DNA from: Pseudomonas reidholzensis
Lineage (GTDB): Bacteria; Pseudomonadota; Gammaproteobacteria; Pseudomonadales; Pseudomonadaceae
Reading direction: 5' to 3'
Length of the DNA: 64,000 bases
Assembly: GCF_900536025.1 (NCBI RefSeq)
Contig: NZ_UNOZ01000007.1
Location: forward strand, 1-64,000
In this document: piece by piece, positions 35,938 to 44,285 of the stretch
How the letters are laid out: each line of letters starts with the position of its first letter
Numbering within the stretch: the first letter of the stretch is position 1
The notes under the pieces: generated by a model
What the model saw: only the letters and a program-made list of their open reading frames with translations
Told to the model about the DNA's origin: nothing
The model's database searches: none
Program-made: the position numbers and the translations under genes

Positions 35938-36828
35938 ATGGTGCAGGTTTTACGCATGCGGGGTGTCCGAATCCTGTTGGGCACGACCGCCGCGGTGGTG
36001 GTCGGCGCGCTGGGCTTTTTCGCCTGGCAGAGCTTCTATCCCGTCCAGGCCAGCCAGGGCTGGCAGGTCAAGGTGTTGCACACGTCGATCGCCAAGGCCG
36101 CCTCGCTGCTGCCGCTGGCCGACGGCAGCCTGCTGGTCAGTCGCGAGCTGGACGACGGCCGCGGCAGCATTCTCAAGATCACCGCGCAAGGCGACCGGGT
36201 GGTGCTGGTCGAGGGCTTGTCCAAGCCTGATGGCATGGTCGCCGTCGAGGGCGGCTGGGTCTTCAGCCAGGAGGGCGGCCGGGCGCCGGTCAGCCTGCAG
36301 CGCGATGGCCAGGTCACGCCGCTGTTCGAGGGGGAGAGCGTGCAAGGCCTGTGGAATGACGGCGACTACCTGTATGCCATCGAAGACCGCCGCGGCAATG
36401 GCCGCCTGATGCGGTACCACTGGCACACCGGCCAGCTCGATGTGTTGCGCTCAGGCCTCAGCGAAACCGAAGGCCTGACCCGCTGCAACGATGGCCGTCT
36501 GCTCTACACCGAGAAAGCCGAGGGGCGCATCCGCGCGCTCAGCGATGACGGCCAGGACCCGATCGTGGTCGACAACCTGCGCAACCCGACCTTTCTGATG
36601 TGCGATCAGCGCGGCCTGTGGATCAGCGAAGACTCTACCCATCGTGCGCGTTTGCTGCGCATCGACGGGGAGGGCCAGCGGCATACCATGCTGACCTTCC
36701 TCAAGGCCCCGCAGGCAATCGTCGCCGATGGCAAGGGCGGGTATCTGCTGGCCGAAGGCGGCCGTAATCGGGTCTTGCAACTGACCCCGCCTGCCGAGCC
36801 GCAGACGGCCCAGGTCGAGCCGCGCTAG
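35938..36828 (+). CDS. Membrane-anchored beta-propeller protein (SMP-30/gluconolactonase-like)
   Basis: 296 residues: short N-terminal tail, one membrane helix ~12-32 (ILLGTTAAVVVGALGFFAW), then an exported domain of about six repeated blade motifs (ADGSLLVSREL, GLSKPDGMVAVEGGWVFSQE, GLWNDGDYLYAIEDRRGNGRLMRY, GLTRCNDGRLLYTEKAEGRIRAL, GLWISEDSTHRARLLRID, AIVADGKGGYLLAEGGRNRVLQL). The pattern fits SMP-30/NHL-type propellers; substrate or partner unknown. ATG 35938 with agagga 9-14 bp upstream is preferred; ATG 35956 is an alternative. Confidence 0.75.
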   Translation: MVQVLRMRGVRILLGTTAAVVVGALGFFAWQSFYPVQASQGWQVKVLHTSIAKAASLLPLADGSLLVSRELDDGRGSILKITAQGDRVVLVEGLSKPDGMVAVEGGWVFSQEGGRAPVSLQRDGQVTPLFEGESVQGLWNDGDYLYAIEDRRGNGRLMRYHWHTGQLDVLRSGLSETEGLTRCNDGRLLYTEKAEGRIRALSDDGQDPIVVDNLRNPTFLMCDQRGLWISEDSTHRARLLRIDGEGQRHTMLTFLKAPQAIVADGKGGYLLAEGGRNRVLQLTPPAEPQTAQVEPR

Positions 36829-36836
36829 CCTGCTGA

Positions 36837-37721
36837 TCAGCTCGGCAGACGCCGCGAGCGGCCTGGCAGCAGGCCCAGGCCGAGCATGCAGCCAACCAGG
36901 ATCACCAGGCCGCCGAGTACCTGCAAGGTGCTCAGCGTCTCCCCGAGAAACAGCGCCCCCACCAGCACCGCCACCAGCGTCACCACGAACTCGACGCTGA
37001 TCGCGCGGGTCGCGCCAATCCGCGCCACCAGGCCGAAATACAGCACGTAGGTGGTGGCGCTCATCACCGCGCCGCTGAGCAGCAGGTAAAGCCAGTCGCT
37101 CAGGAGCGGCAGGCTCGGCACCGGCACCACCCAGAGCAGGGGCAAAGTCAGCAGGCCACCGGCGAGAAACGCGCCGCCGGTCACCGTCCAAGGGTCCTGC
37201 CCGCGCAGGTGCAGGCTGGCGTAATTGCTGCCAAAGGCCGCGCACAGGCAGCCAAACAGCGCCGCGAGGCAGCCGTGGACAAACCCCTCGGTAACCGCCT
37301 GGGCCGGAAAGCCGATCAGCATGATGATGCCGACGAAGCCCAGCAACAGGCCCACTAGCCCTGTCAGGGTGATCTTCTCCAGGCCCCAGACGCGTCCGAT
37401 GATCATCGAGAACAACGGGATGCTGGCGACGAAGATCGCCGCCATGGCCGTGCCGATGCGCGGCGTCGAGTAGGACAGGCCGATCAACTGGCCCGCCACC
37501 GTGGTCGCGCCGACGATCACCAGCGGTTTCAGCAGGGGCCGCAGGCGCAGACGGCGGCCCAGCGCGGCGGCGAGCAGCGCCAAGGTGCCCCCGGCGATCA
37601 GCGCGCGCAGGCTGACGGCGCCGACCCAGCCGAACGCGTGGACCACCTTGAGCACCACCAGGAAGGAAAAGCCCCAGGCGATGGCCAGGAATGAATAGGC
37701 GGTGACGTCGCGCGGTTGCAT
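36837..37721 (-). CDS. EamA-family (DMT superfamily) transporter
   Basis: 294-residue inner-membrane protein with ten predicted helices in two EamA repeats. The first begins TAYSFLAIAWGFSFLVVLKVV and LRALIAGGTLALLAAALG; the second includes TYVLYFGLVARIGATRAISVEFVVTLVAVLVGALFLGETLS. Members export amino acids, purines or other metabolites; the substrate is not predictable here. Convergent with the propeller gene (8-bp gap). Confidence 0.88.
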   Translation of the reverse strand: MQPRDVTAYSFLAIAWGFSFLVVLKVVHAFGWVGAVSLRALIAGGTLALLAAALGRRLRLRPLLKPLVIVGATTVAGQLIGLSYSTPRIGTAMAAIFVASIPLFSMIIGRVWGLEKITLTGLVGLLLGFVGIIMLIGFPAQAVTEGFVHGCLAALFGCLCAAFGSNYASLHLRGQDPWTVTGGAFLAGGLLTLPLLWVVPVPSLPLLSDWLYLLLSGAVMSATTYVLYFGLVARIGATRAISVEFVVTLVAVLVGALFLGETLSTLQVLGGLVILVGCMLGLGLLPGRSRRLPS

Positions 37722-37823
37722 GGGGGCAGGGTCCGTCTGCTGCAGGAGGGTACGCAGGCTAGCGGCAAGCGGGGCGTCAGAGCAACCGCTCGGGGCGTCT
37801 TTCCAGCGCTGACGTTGTAACGC

Positions 37824-38495
37824 TCAAACCTGCGCTTCGGCGATCATCAGCAAGGACTGGGGTACGGCGCTTTGCGGGTGCTGTGGCTCTTGCAGGCTGG
37901 TCAGCCTGAACCCGGCCATGTCCAGCGCGGTGAGCCAACTGGACAAGGTGCGGAAGTACCACGGCATCGGCTGCCATTGCCCGGCAAAACCGGCAAAGGT
38001 TTCTTCCCGCCAGCCATCCTGGTAGTCGCCATCGGCCGTGCTCCAGGGGTGCAAGGTCTGGAGCAGCAGCGCACCGCCCGGGGCCAGCAGCCCGTGCAGG
38101 GCGCCGAGCAGGGGGATGATGTCCTGGTGGAGCAGAGCGAAGTTGGCGCAGATCAGGTCATAGCCCTTGCCAATATTCACCTGGGCCGCTGCCAGTTGCG
38201 CGTAGCTGGCCAGCTGGACCTGGCGCGAACCTGCTGCCCGGGCGGCCTCCACCAGCGTTGCATCGCCGTCCACGCCGGTGGCCTCGATGCCACGGTCTTC
38301 CAGGGCGCGCAACAGCCAGCCCTCGCCGCAACCGAGGTCCAGGACGCGGTCCGGTTGGCGGCCGAGGATCGCCAGCAGGATCGCCTGGTCGGTGACCTGA
38401 CGTCGGCTTTCGATGGCCCCCGTGCGGACGGCCTCGATCCAGGCCTCGGCGTTGTGCTGCCAGCTGTGCAACAGGGTGGTTTCGGGGGAGGACAT
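37824..38495 (-). CDS. SAM-dependent methyltransferase, class I
   Basis: 223-residue Rossmann-fold enzyme. Motif I VLDLGCGEGWLLRALEDRG, acidic motif II GVDGDATLV, YDLICANFALLHQD (motif IV) and LLAPGGALLLQTLHP (motif VI) are all present. Start ATG 38495 with ggagcc upstream rather than an ATG 33 bp earlier. Substrate unknown; UbiE/BioC-like in general layout but lacking specific marks. Confidence 0.87.
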   Translation of the reverse strand: MSSPETTLLHSWQHNAEAWIEAVRTGAIESRRQVTDQAILLAILGRQPDRVLDLGCGEGWLLRALEDRGIEATGVDGDATLVEAARAAGSRQVQLASYAQLAAAQVNIGKGYDLICANFALLHQDIIPLLGALHGLLAPGGALLLQTLHPWSTADGDYQDGWREETFAGFAGQWQPMPWYFRTLSSWLTALDMAGFRLTSLQEPQHPQSAVPQSLLMIAEAQV

Positions 38496-38667
38496 GGTTG
38501 GGCTCCGGGAACGGGTGTATGCAAGCATAGGCGTACCACGGGCCGGATGAAGGCTGGGTGGGACCCTGTAGAAGCGGCCCGGCCCGCTTCTGGAGGGCTC
38601 GCGCGATGCACGAGTTAATCTCTAAATAAAATTCAATTAGTTTGATAACTGACTGTTATTAAAGTAT

Positions 38668-38997
38668 TTATCGCTTGGCTGCAGCATGCTGCACACACTG
38701 CTCGTAGTAGGTCTGCTTGATCGCTGCGGGCTTCAGCCGCGAGCGGCTGTTGTAGGTCTGTTCGGTGATCCCGAAGGCGGTCATGCGCATCCACGGCTTG
38801 GCGAACTTGCGTGCCTGCAGGCGCTTGCGCGTGGCGTACAGGTTGACCCCGGAGAGCTTGGCCTGCTGCGCCTCGGCGGCAATCTGCGCGCCCCAGCCAC
38901 AGACATGGCGATCGTTCTGGCTCAGTGCCCGGGCCTGGGCGCCAACGGCGAGCGTGGCCAGCAGGCAGCCGGCCATGGTTGCTAGAAAAACCCGCAT
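38668..38997 (-). CDS. Small exported protein, 109 residues
   Basis: Signal peptide ~1-23 (VFLATMAGCLLATLAVGAQARA), then an Ala/Gln-rich basic mature part with two Cys (HVCGWGAQ and YEQCVQH), ending RSRLKPAAIKQTYYEQC. Probably periplasmic with a disulfide. No family recognised. It is flanked downstream by an AT-rich stretch (38600-38667) that may hold its terminator. Confidence 0.7.
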   Translation of the reverse strand: MRVFLATMAGCLLATLAVGAQARALSQNDRHVCGWGAQIAAEAQQAKLSGVNLYATRKRLQARKFAKPWMRMTAFGITEQTYNSRSRLKPAAIKQTYYEQCVQHAAAKR

Positions 38998-39158
38998 GAT
39001 GCTGTCCTAAGCTTATGAAGGGAAACGAAGTTTGCCTTCGCGCAAAAGACTTGGGGGCCAGCAATTTGCCGTCAAAGCGTGTTACAGGCGAATGCCAGGC
39101 TACGCCCGGGCTCGGGTGGGCTCACCGACCGCGGCGCTTTGACAAAAACCGTAGCGGA

Positions 39159-39174
39159 TGTATGTGATCGTACA
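39159..39174. promoter_or_regulatory. Candidate GntR/FadR-type operator upstream of the FadR-family gene
   Basis: TGTATG-tgat-CGTACA is a near-perfect dyad (one mismatch) of the size GntR/FCD regulators use, 50 bp before the regulator's ATG. A ttgaca (39139-39144) lies 14 bp upstream and could be the -35 of the promoter it overlaps. Self-regulation is inferred. Confidence 0.5.
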
Positions 39175-39223
39175 ACTGCTTGCGCTATCATGACGCTTGT
39201 CTTTCAAGGTGAAACACAAGGCA

Positions 39224-39973
39224 ATGACAGAGCAGCAGGTACAGCCAAAGGCGCGGCGCAAGCCGCGCAGTCTGGCCCAGGAACTGGTCGCGGTGCTGAC
39301 CGAACGGATCCGTAGCGGTCAGCTCAAGCCGGGCGACAAGTTGCCGACCGAGTCGCAGATCATGGGCGAGGAAGGCGTCAGCCGCACCGTGGTGCGTGAG
39401 GCGATCTCCCGGCTGCAGGCGGCCGGCCAGGTAGAGACCCGTCACGGCATCGGCACGTTTGTGCTGGATGCGCCGGCGGGCGGTGGTTTCCGCATCGATC
39501 CGGCGACCGTGGTGACCCTGCGCGAGGTGCTCTCGGTACTGGAGTTGCGCATCGCGCTGGAAATCGAGTCGGCGGGGCTTGCCGCGCAGCGACGTGATGA
39601 TGAGCAGCTGGCGGGCATGCGTGCGGCGCTGGACGAGCTCAACGAGGGCGTTGCGCATGCGTCCGATGCGGTGTCGGCGGACTTCCAGTTCCACCTGCGC
39701 ATCGCTCAGGCCAGTGGCAACCACTACTTTGCCGACATCATCAACCACCTGGGGACCAGCATCATCCCGCGCACGCGGTTGAATTCGGCGCGGTTGGCGC
39801 ATGATGACCAGGCGCATTACATGAGCCGGTTGAGCCATGAGCATGAGGCGATCTACGAGGCGATTGCGCGGCGGGATAGCGAAGGGGCGAAGATGGCCAT
39901 GCGCATGCACCTGGCCAACAGCCGTGAGCGCCTGCGTCAGGCGCATGAGGCTGCTGAGGCGCAGGGGGCCTGA
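39224..39973 (+). CDS. FadR-subfamily GntR transcriptional regulator (FCD domain)
   Basis: 249 residues. N-terminal winged helix ~12-80 (SLAQELVAVLTERIRSGQLKPGDKLPTESQIMGEEGVSRTVVREAISRLQAAGQVETRHGIGTFV) and an all-helical FCD ligand domain ~95-235 with metal-site residues (DFQFHLRIAQASGNHYF, LSHEHEAIYEAI). Such regulators respond to sugar acids and other carboxylates. The wording is closest to sugar-acid regulators (UxuR/KdgR-like), but no catabolic genes are next to it. Start ATG 39224 with aagg 4 bp before. Confidence 0.88.
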   Translation: MTEQQVQPKARRKPRSLAQELVAVLTERIRSGQLKPGDKLPTESQIMGEEGVSRTVVREAISRLQAAGQVETRHGIGTFVLDAPAGGGFRIDPATVVTLREVLSVLELRIALEIESAGLAAQRRDDEQLAGMRAALDELNEGVAHASDAVSADFQFHLRIAQASGNHYFADIINHLGTSIIPRTRLNSARLAHDDQAHYMSRLSHEHEAIYEAIARRDSEGAKMAMRMHLANSRERLRQAHEAAEAQGA

Positions 39974-40019
39974 TATTTCTTGGTTGTGGGTGCTGGCGTT
40001 GGTGCGTTTCGATTATCGA

Positions 40020-40288
40020 GCATATCCGATCGTTGTGACGCGGCTGCCGGCCCCTTCCGCCTTTACGGCGGGTCACTTTTGGCAAACGCCCGGTGTGCCG
40101 GCCCAGCCAAAAGTAACCAAAAGGTCTTGGCTCCTACATCCGGCCCTTCGCTGCGCTGCGGGTTCCCTCACTCCGGTCTTGCTCCCGCGAGGACCGGGCT
40201 GTACGGGCCTTCCTGGCCCGCAGCCCTTGCCGGCCTTCCTGGCCGTCACCTCGCTTCGCAAGACCTCCGTTCGGCCTCCTGAAGTCGC
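40020..40288 (-). repeat. 250-bp interspersed repeat, copy B (inverted, diverged)
   Basis: Reverse complement of copies A and C: gcatatccgat at the left, then ccccttccgcctttacggcgggtcactttt, and cctccgttcggcctcctgaagtc at the right. The middle differs: the poly-T/poly-A hairpin is replaced by ggcaaacgcccggtgtgccggcccagcc, and the length is ~269 bp. Confidence 0.8.
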
Positions 40289-40335
40289 GGTAGATCAAGA
40301 TCACGAGCCAGATCAAAGGCCAGATCAAGGGCCAG
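40289..40335 (-). repeat. Short GATC tandem array next to copy B
   Basis: GATC sites at 40293, 40299, 40311 and 40323 give spacing 6, 12, 12, mirrored relative to the array beside copy A. The six-base distance between the end of the core and the first GATC is the same in both. Confidence 0.75.
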
Positions 40336-40420
40336 GGCAACGGCTGGCGAATCGCTGCGCTCTCGCTTGTTTATAAGGGCGGTACAGCGCGTCAGCGCCA
40401 GAATTTGTATTGGCAGTGCC

Positions 40421-40452
40421 GGCCTCTTCGCGGGTAAACCCGCGAAGAGGCC
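40421..40452. repeat. Perfect 15-bp REP palindrome
   Basis: GGCCTCTTCGCGGGT, two bases, ACCCGCGAAGAGGCC. Related to the P. putida REP but fully symmetrical, so it would fold into a very stable hairpin. Located between copies B and C. Confidence 0.8.
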
Positions 40453-40517
40453 AAGCTATCCACCACCATTGCCACTATCGAAGATAAAGCCAGCCCAGGC
40501 GCCACCCCTAACTTGGC

Positions 40518-40767
40518 GACCTCAGGAGGCCGAACGGAGGTCTTGCGGAGCGAGGTGACGGCCATGGATGGCCGGCAAGGGCTGCGGGCCAGGAAGGCCC
40601 GTCCAGCCCGGTCCTCGCGGGAGCAAGGCCGGAGTGAGGGAACCCGCAGCGCAGCGGAGGGCCGGATGTGGGAGCCGGCGGTTTTTGGTTACTTTTTTCC
40701 AAGAAAAAAAGTGACCCGCCGTAAGGGCGGAAGGGGCCATCAGCACCACCACATCGAATGGATAAGC
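40518..40767 (+). repeat. 250-bp interspersed repeat, copy C
   Basis: Same orientation and same 250-bp length as copy A, starting gacctcaggaggccgaacgg and ending ggataagc. No GATC array is attached at its left end. Confidence 0.85.
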
Positions 40768-40892
40768 CCCAAAAAGCCCAACGCCTCTACACCGAACACA
40801 CGTAAAAACATGGGCATCACGCGGTCGGCGTGGAAGCGGCCTTGCCGGGGCGCCGGACCGGTCGGAGAGGGCGGCATGAGCAACACGTCGCT

Positions 40893-43001
40893 TCAGGCCG
40901 CCTCTACGTGCACCGGCACCCCATTCAACGCCGCATTGCCCGACACGGCATCGCGCAGGTGCTCATCGGTGAGGTCATTGGCACTCACCCCAGGCTGGGC
41001 ATCGGCGATCTGCAAGCGCGCGCCCTGGCGCCCATGCCCATAGCCATGCGGCAGGCTGACCACGCCGGGCATCATGTCTTCGCTGGCCTGCACCTGCACC
41101 TCGACTACCCCGGTGCGCGAGCGGATCCGGACCCATTGGCCATCGGTCAGCTGACGCTGCTGCAGGTCCGCCGGGTGCATCAGCAACTGGTGCCGTGGCT
41201 TGCCCTTCACCAACCGATGGAAGTTGTGCATCCAGGAGTTGTTGCTGCGCACATGCCGGCGGCCGATCAAGAGTAATTCCCCGGCAATCGGCGGTGCCTG
41301 TTCGGCCAGCCGGCGCAGGTCATCGAGGAGCACCTGCGGCGCCGCTTCGATTGCCTGGCCAGGGGTGCGCAGGCGTGCGGCCAGGTTGGGCCGCAACGGG
41401 CCGAGGTCCAGCCCGTGGGGATGCCCGTCGAGCGTCTCCAGCGACAACCGCCAGGGCGACGCCTGGCCATAAGCGCCGTTGCGCAAGGCCAGGTCGATCA
41501 TCTGCGCGGGCGCCACGGTGGGCTTCAGCTCCAGCTGCGCGCGCTGGGCAAAGGCGTGCGCCAAGCCGACGAAAATCTCCCAGTCATGCAGCGCGCCCTT
41601 GGGCTTGGCCAGGATCGCCCGGTTGAAGCGCGTGACATTGCGCACCGCCAGCAAATTGAACGTGGTGTCGTAGTGATCGTTTTCCAGGGCCGAGGTGGAC
41701 GGCAGGATCAGGTCGGCATGGCGGGTGGTTTCATTGATGTACAGGTCGATGCTGAGCATGAACTCCAGCCCCTGCAGGCCCTGCTCCAGCTGCCGGCCAT
41801 TGGGCGTCGACAGCACCGGGTTACCCGCCACGGTCACCAGCGCCCGCACCTGCCCTTGCCCCGGCTGCAGCAGCTCTTCGGCCAGGGCCGCCACCGGCAG
41901 CTCGCCGGCGTACTCCGGCAAGCCCGACACGCGGCTCTGCCAGGCATTGAAATGCCCACCCGAGGTCGTTGCCACCAGGTCGACGGCAGGCTCGGTGCAC
42001 AGCGCCCCGCCCTCGCGGTCGAGGTTGCCGGTGACCAGGTTGAGCAGTTGCACCAGCCAATGGCAGAGGCTGCCGAAGGCCTGGGTCGAGACGCCCATGC
42101 GCCCGTAGCAGACGGCGCGCTCGGCGGCGGCAAACTGCCGGGCCAGCTGGCGGATGTCTTCTGCCGCTACGCCACACTGCGGGCTCATGCGTTCGGCGCT
42201 GAACGGCGCGATGGCGGCCCGCACCTGCTCCAGGCCATTCACCGGCAGGTGCGAGCCCTTGGCCAGGCCCTCGTCGAACAGGGTGTTGAGCATGGCGCAG
42301 AGCAACGCAGCATCGCCGCCCGGGCGGATGAACAGGTGCTGGTCGGCCATGGCGGCGGTTTCACTGCGCCGCGGGTCGATCACCACCAGCCGCCCGCCCC
42401 GCGCGCGCAGGGCCTTGAGGCGCTTTTCGACGTCTGGCACGGTCATGATGCTGCCGTTCGAGGCGAGCGGATTGCCACCCAGGATCAGCATGAAGTCGGT
42501 GTGGTCGATGTCCGGGATCGGCAACAGCAGGCCGTGGCCGTACATCAGGTAGCTGGTCAGGTGCTGGGGCAGCTGGTCCACCGAGGTGGCGGAAAAGCGG
42601 TTGCGGGTCTTGAGCAGGCCAAGGAAATAGTTGCTGTGGGTCATCAGCCCATAGTTGTGCACGCTGGGGTTGCCCTGGTACACCGCCACCGCATTGCGCC
42701 CGTGGGCCTGCTGGACGCTCCAGAGCTTGTCCGCCGCCAGGGCGAACGCCTCGTCCCAGCCAATCGGCTGCCACTGCTCGCCGACCCGCCGGTGCGGCTG
42801 GCGCAGCCGATCGGGGTCGTCCTGGATGTCCTGCAGCGCGACCGCCTTGGGGCAGACATGGCCACGGCTGAACGGGTCTTGCGGGTCGCCCTTGATCGAG
42901 GCGATGCGTGCCCGGCCGTCGGCTTCATGGACCACTTCGATGTTCAGGCCGCAGATGGCCTCGCACAGGTGACAGGCTCGGTGATGCAGGGTCGTGGACA
43001 T
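40893..43001 (-). CDS. Molybdopterin-dependent oxidoreductase (formate dehydrogenase/nitrate reductase-like)
   Basis: 702-residue Mo/W-bis-MGD enzyme. The N-terminal [4Fe-4S] motif CHLCEAICGL (C-x2-C-x3-C) is followed by GHVCPKAVALQD with the fourth Cys. MGD-binding segments include LILGGNPLASNGS, LVVIDPRRSETAAMADQHLFIRPG and the C-terminal molydopterin dinucleotide domain (LLLIGRRHVRSNNSWMHNF, VSLPHGYGHG). Start ATG 43001 with gaggcgg upstream rather than an ATG 123 bp earlier. No signal peptide is seen, so it is cytoplasmic. No redox partner or chaperone genes are adjacent; the electron acceptor and substrate are unknown. Confidence 0.88.
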   Translation of the reverse strand: MSTTLHHRACHLCEAICGLNIEVVHEADGRARIASIKGDPQDPFSRGHVCPKAVALQDIQDDPDRLRQPHRRVGEQWQPIGWDEAFALAADKLWSVQQAHGRNAVAVYQGNPSVHNYGLMTHSNYFLGLLKTRNRFSATSVDQLPQHLTSYLMYGHGLLLPIPDIDHTDFMLILGGNPLASNGSIMTVPDVEKRLKALRARGGRLVVIDPRRSETAAMADQHLFIRPGGDAALLCAMLNTLFDEGLAKGSHLPVNGLEQVRAAIAPFSAERMSPQCGVAAEDIRQLARQFAAAERAVCYGRMGVSTQAFGSLCHWLVQLLNLVTGNLDREGGALCTEPAVDLVATTSGGHFNAWQSRVSGLPEYAGELPVAALAEELLQPGQGQVRALVTVAGNPVLSTPNGRQLEQGLQGLEFMLSIDLYINETTRHADLILPSTSALENDHYDTTFNLLAVRNVTRFNRAILAKPKGALHDWEIFVGLAHAFAQRAQLELKPTVAPAQMIDLALRNGAYGQASPWRLSLETLDGHPHGLDLGPLRPNLAARLRTPGQAIEAAPQVLLDDLRRLAEQAPPIAGELLLIGRRHVRSNNSWMHNFHRLVKGKPRHQLLMHPADLQQRQLTDGQWVRIRSRTGVVEVQVQASEDMMPGVVSLPHGYGHGRQGARLQIADAQPGVSANDLTDEHLRDAVSGNAALNGVPVHVEAA

Positions 43002-43364
43002 GGCCGCCTCTGCCAGGTGTTCGGGAGCTTCGACTATGCGCCAGCCCCCAGGCACAGGCCACTGGGCTTCGCGCCATGAATTACCCGACATCAGGCGGAC
43101 GATTCGCGACCGGGGGTTTGCCAACGCCCCTGCGAGCCGTGTACAACCGCTGTAGTAAATAAAAAACAGTACAAGACCAGTGGCTTACGACACCCGTTGA
43201 TACAGAGACGTGGTTTGCCCTCTTGGTTTCAGGCGACATTTAATTATAGTATTGCGCCTTTCCCCTATTTCGTCCGCCCCGTGCGGCTTACGCCGCAGGT
43301 CACTCCCGTTGTCAATTAAACCCTACGGTCGACCTGCAAACCGTTGCAGATAAGGTAGTCACTC
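43002..43364. promoter_or_regulatory. Divergent promoter region of the Mo-oxidoreductase and argF
   Basis: 363 bp with no gene. It contains an AT-rich part (43140-43180 and ttaattatagtattg near 43240), a TGCGGC-ttac-GCCGCA hairpin (43282-43297) and a tgtcaattaaa element ~50 bp before argF that may be part of an ArgR site. Assignment of promoters is tentative. Confidence 0.4.
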
Positions 43365-44285
43365 ATGAGCGCTAGGCACTTTCTCTCCCTGATGGATTTC
43401 ACTGCTGACGAATTGCTCGGCGTGATCCGTCGCGGCATCGAGCTGAAGGACCTGCGTAGTCGCGGCGTGCTGTTCGAGCCGCTGAAGAACCGCGTACTCG
43501 GGATGATCTTCGAAAAGTCCTCGACCCGTACCCGCCTGTCGTTCGAAGCCGGCATGATCCAGCTCGGCGGCCAGGCCATCTTCCTCTCGCCACGCGACAC
43601 CCAACTGGGCCGCGGCGAGCCGATTGCCGACAGCGCCATCGTCATGTCGCGCATGCTCGATGCGGTGATGATCCGTACCCATCACCACAGCATCCTCACC
43701 GAGTTTGCCGCGCATTCGCGGGTACCGGTGATCAACGGCCTGTCCGACGAGTCGCACCCGTGCCAGTTGCTGGCCGACATGCAGACCTTCCTCGAGCACC
43801 GTGGCTCGATCCAGGGCAAGACCGTGGCCTGGATCGGCGATGGCTACAACATGTGCAACTCCTACATCGAGGCGGCCCAGCAGTTCGACTTCCAGCTGCG
43901 CATCGCCTGCCCCGAGGGCTACGAGCCTGATCCACGCTTCCTGGCCCTGGCCGGCGAGCGCGTGCAGATCGTGCGTGATCCCAAGCAGGCCGTTGCCGGC
44001 GCGCACCTGGTGACCACCGATGTCTGGACTTCCATGGGTCAAGAAGAGGAAACTGCACGGCGCCTAGCGCATTTCGCGCCTTACCAGGTCACCCGCGAAT
44101 TGCTCGACCTGGCGGCACCCGACGCCCTGTTCATGCACTGCCTGCCCGCCCACCGTGGCGAGGAAATCAGCCAGGACCTGCTCGACGACCCCCGTTCGGT
44201 CGCCTGGGACCAGGCTGAAAACCGCTTGCATGCGCAGAAGGCCCTTCTCGAATTCCTTGTCGAACCGGCTTACCACCACGCATGA
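43365..44285 (+). CDS. argF: Ornithine carbamoyltransferase, anabolic
   Basis: 306-residue enzyme converting ornithine and carbamoyl phosphate to citrulline in arginine synthesis. The carbamoyl-phosphate loop STRTR is in [16 protein letters not shown]; the HPCQ motif is in [12 protein letters not shown], the ornithine SMG loop in [11 protein letters not shown], and [11 protein letters not shown] near the C-terminus. Length fits the anabolic ArgF rather than catabolic ArcB. It overlaps the next gene (ABC ATPase) by 4 bp. Confidence 0.97.
   Translation: MSARHFLSLMDFTADELLGVIRRGIELKDLRSRGVLFEPLKNRVLGMIFEKSSTRTRLSFEAGMIQLGGQAIFLSPRDTQLGRGEPIADSAIVMSRMLDAVMIRTHHHSILTEFAAHSRVPVINGLSDESHPCQLLADMQTFLEHRGSIQGKTVAWIGDGYNMCNSYIEAAQQFDFQLRIACPEGYEPDPRFLALAGERVQIVRDPKQAVAGAHLVTTDVWTSMGQEEETARRLAHFAPYQVTRELLDLAAPDALFMHCLPAHRGEEISQDLLDDPRSVAWDQAENRLHAQKALLEFLVEPAYHHA

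Larger units (their letters stand above)
39974..40892. other. 919-bp gene-free stretch made almost wholly of repeats
   Basis: Holds copy B of the 250-bp repeat (inverted), its GATC array, a perfect REP palindrome, and copy C (direct). The last ~125 bp before the oxidoreductase stop (40768-40892) show nothing I can identify. Open frames here are products of the repeats. Confidence 0.75.
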
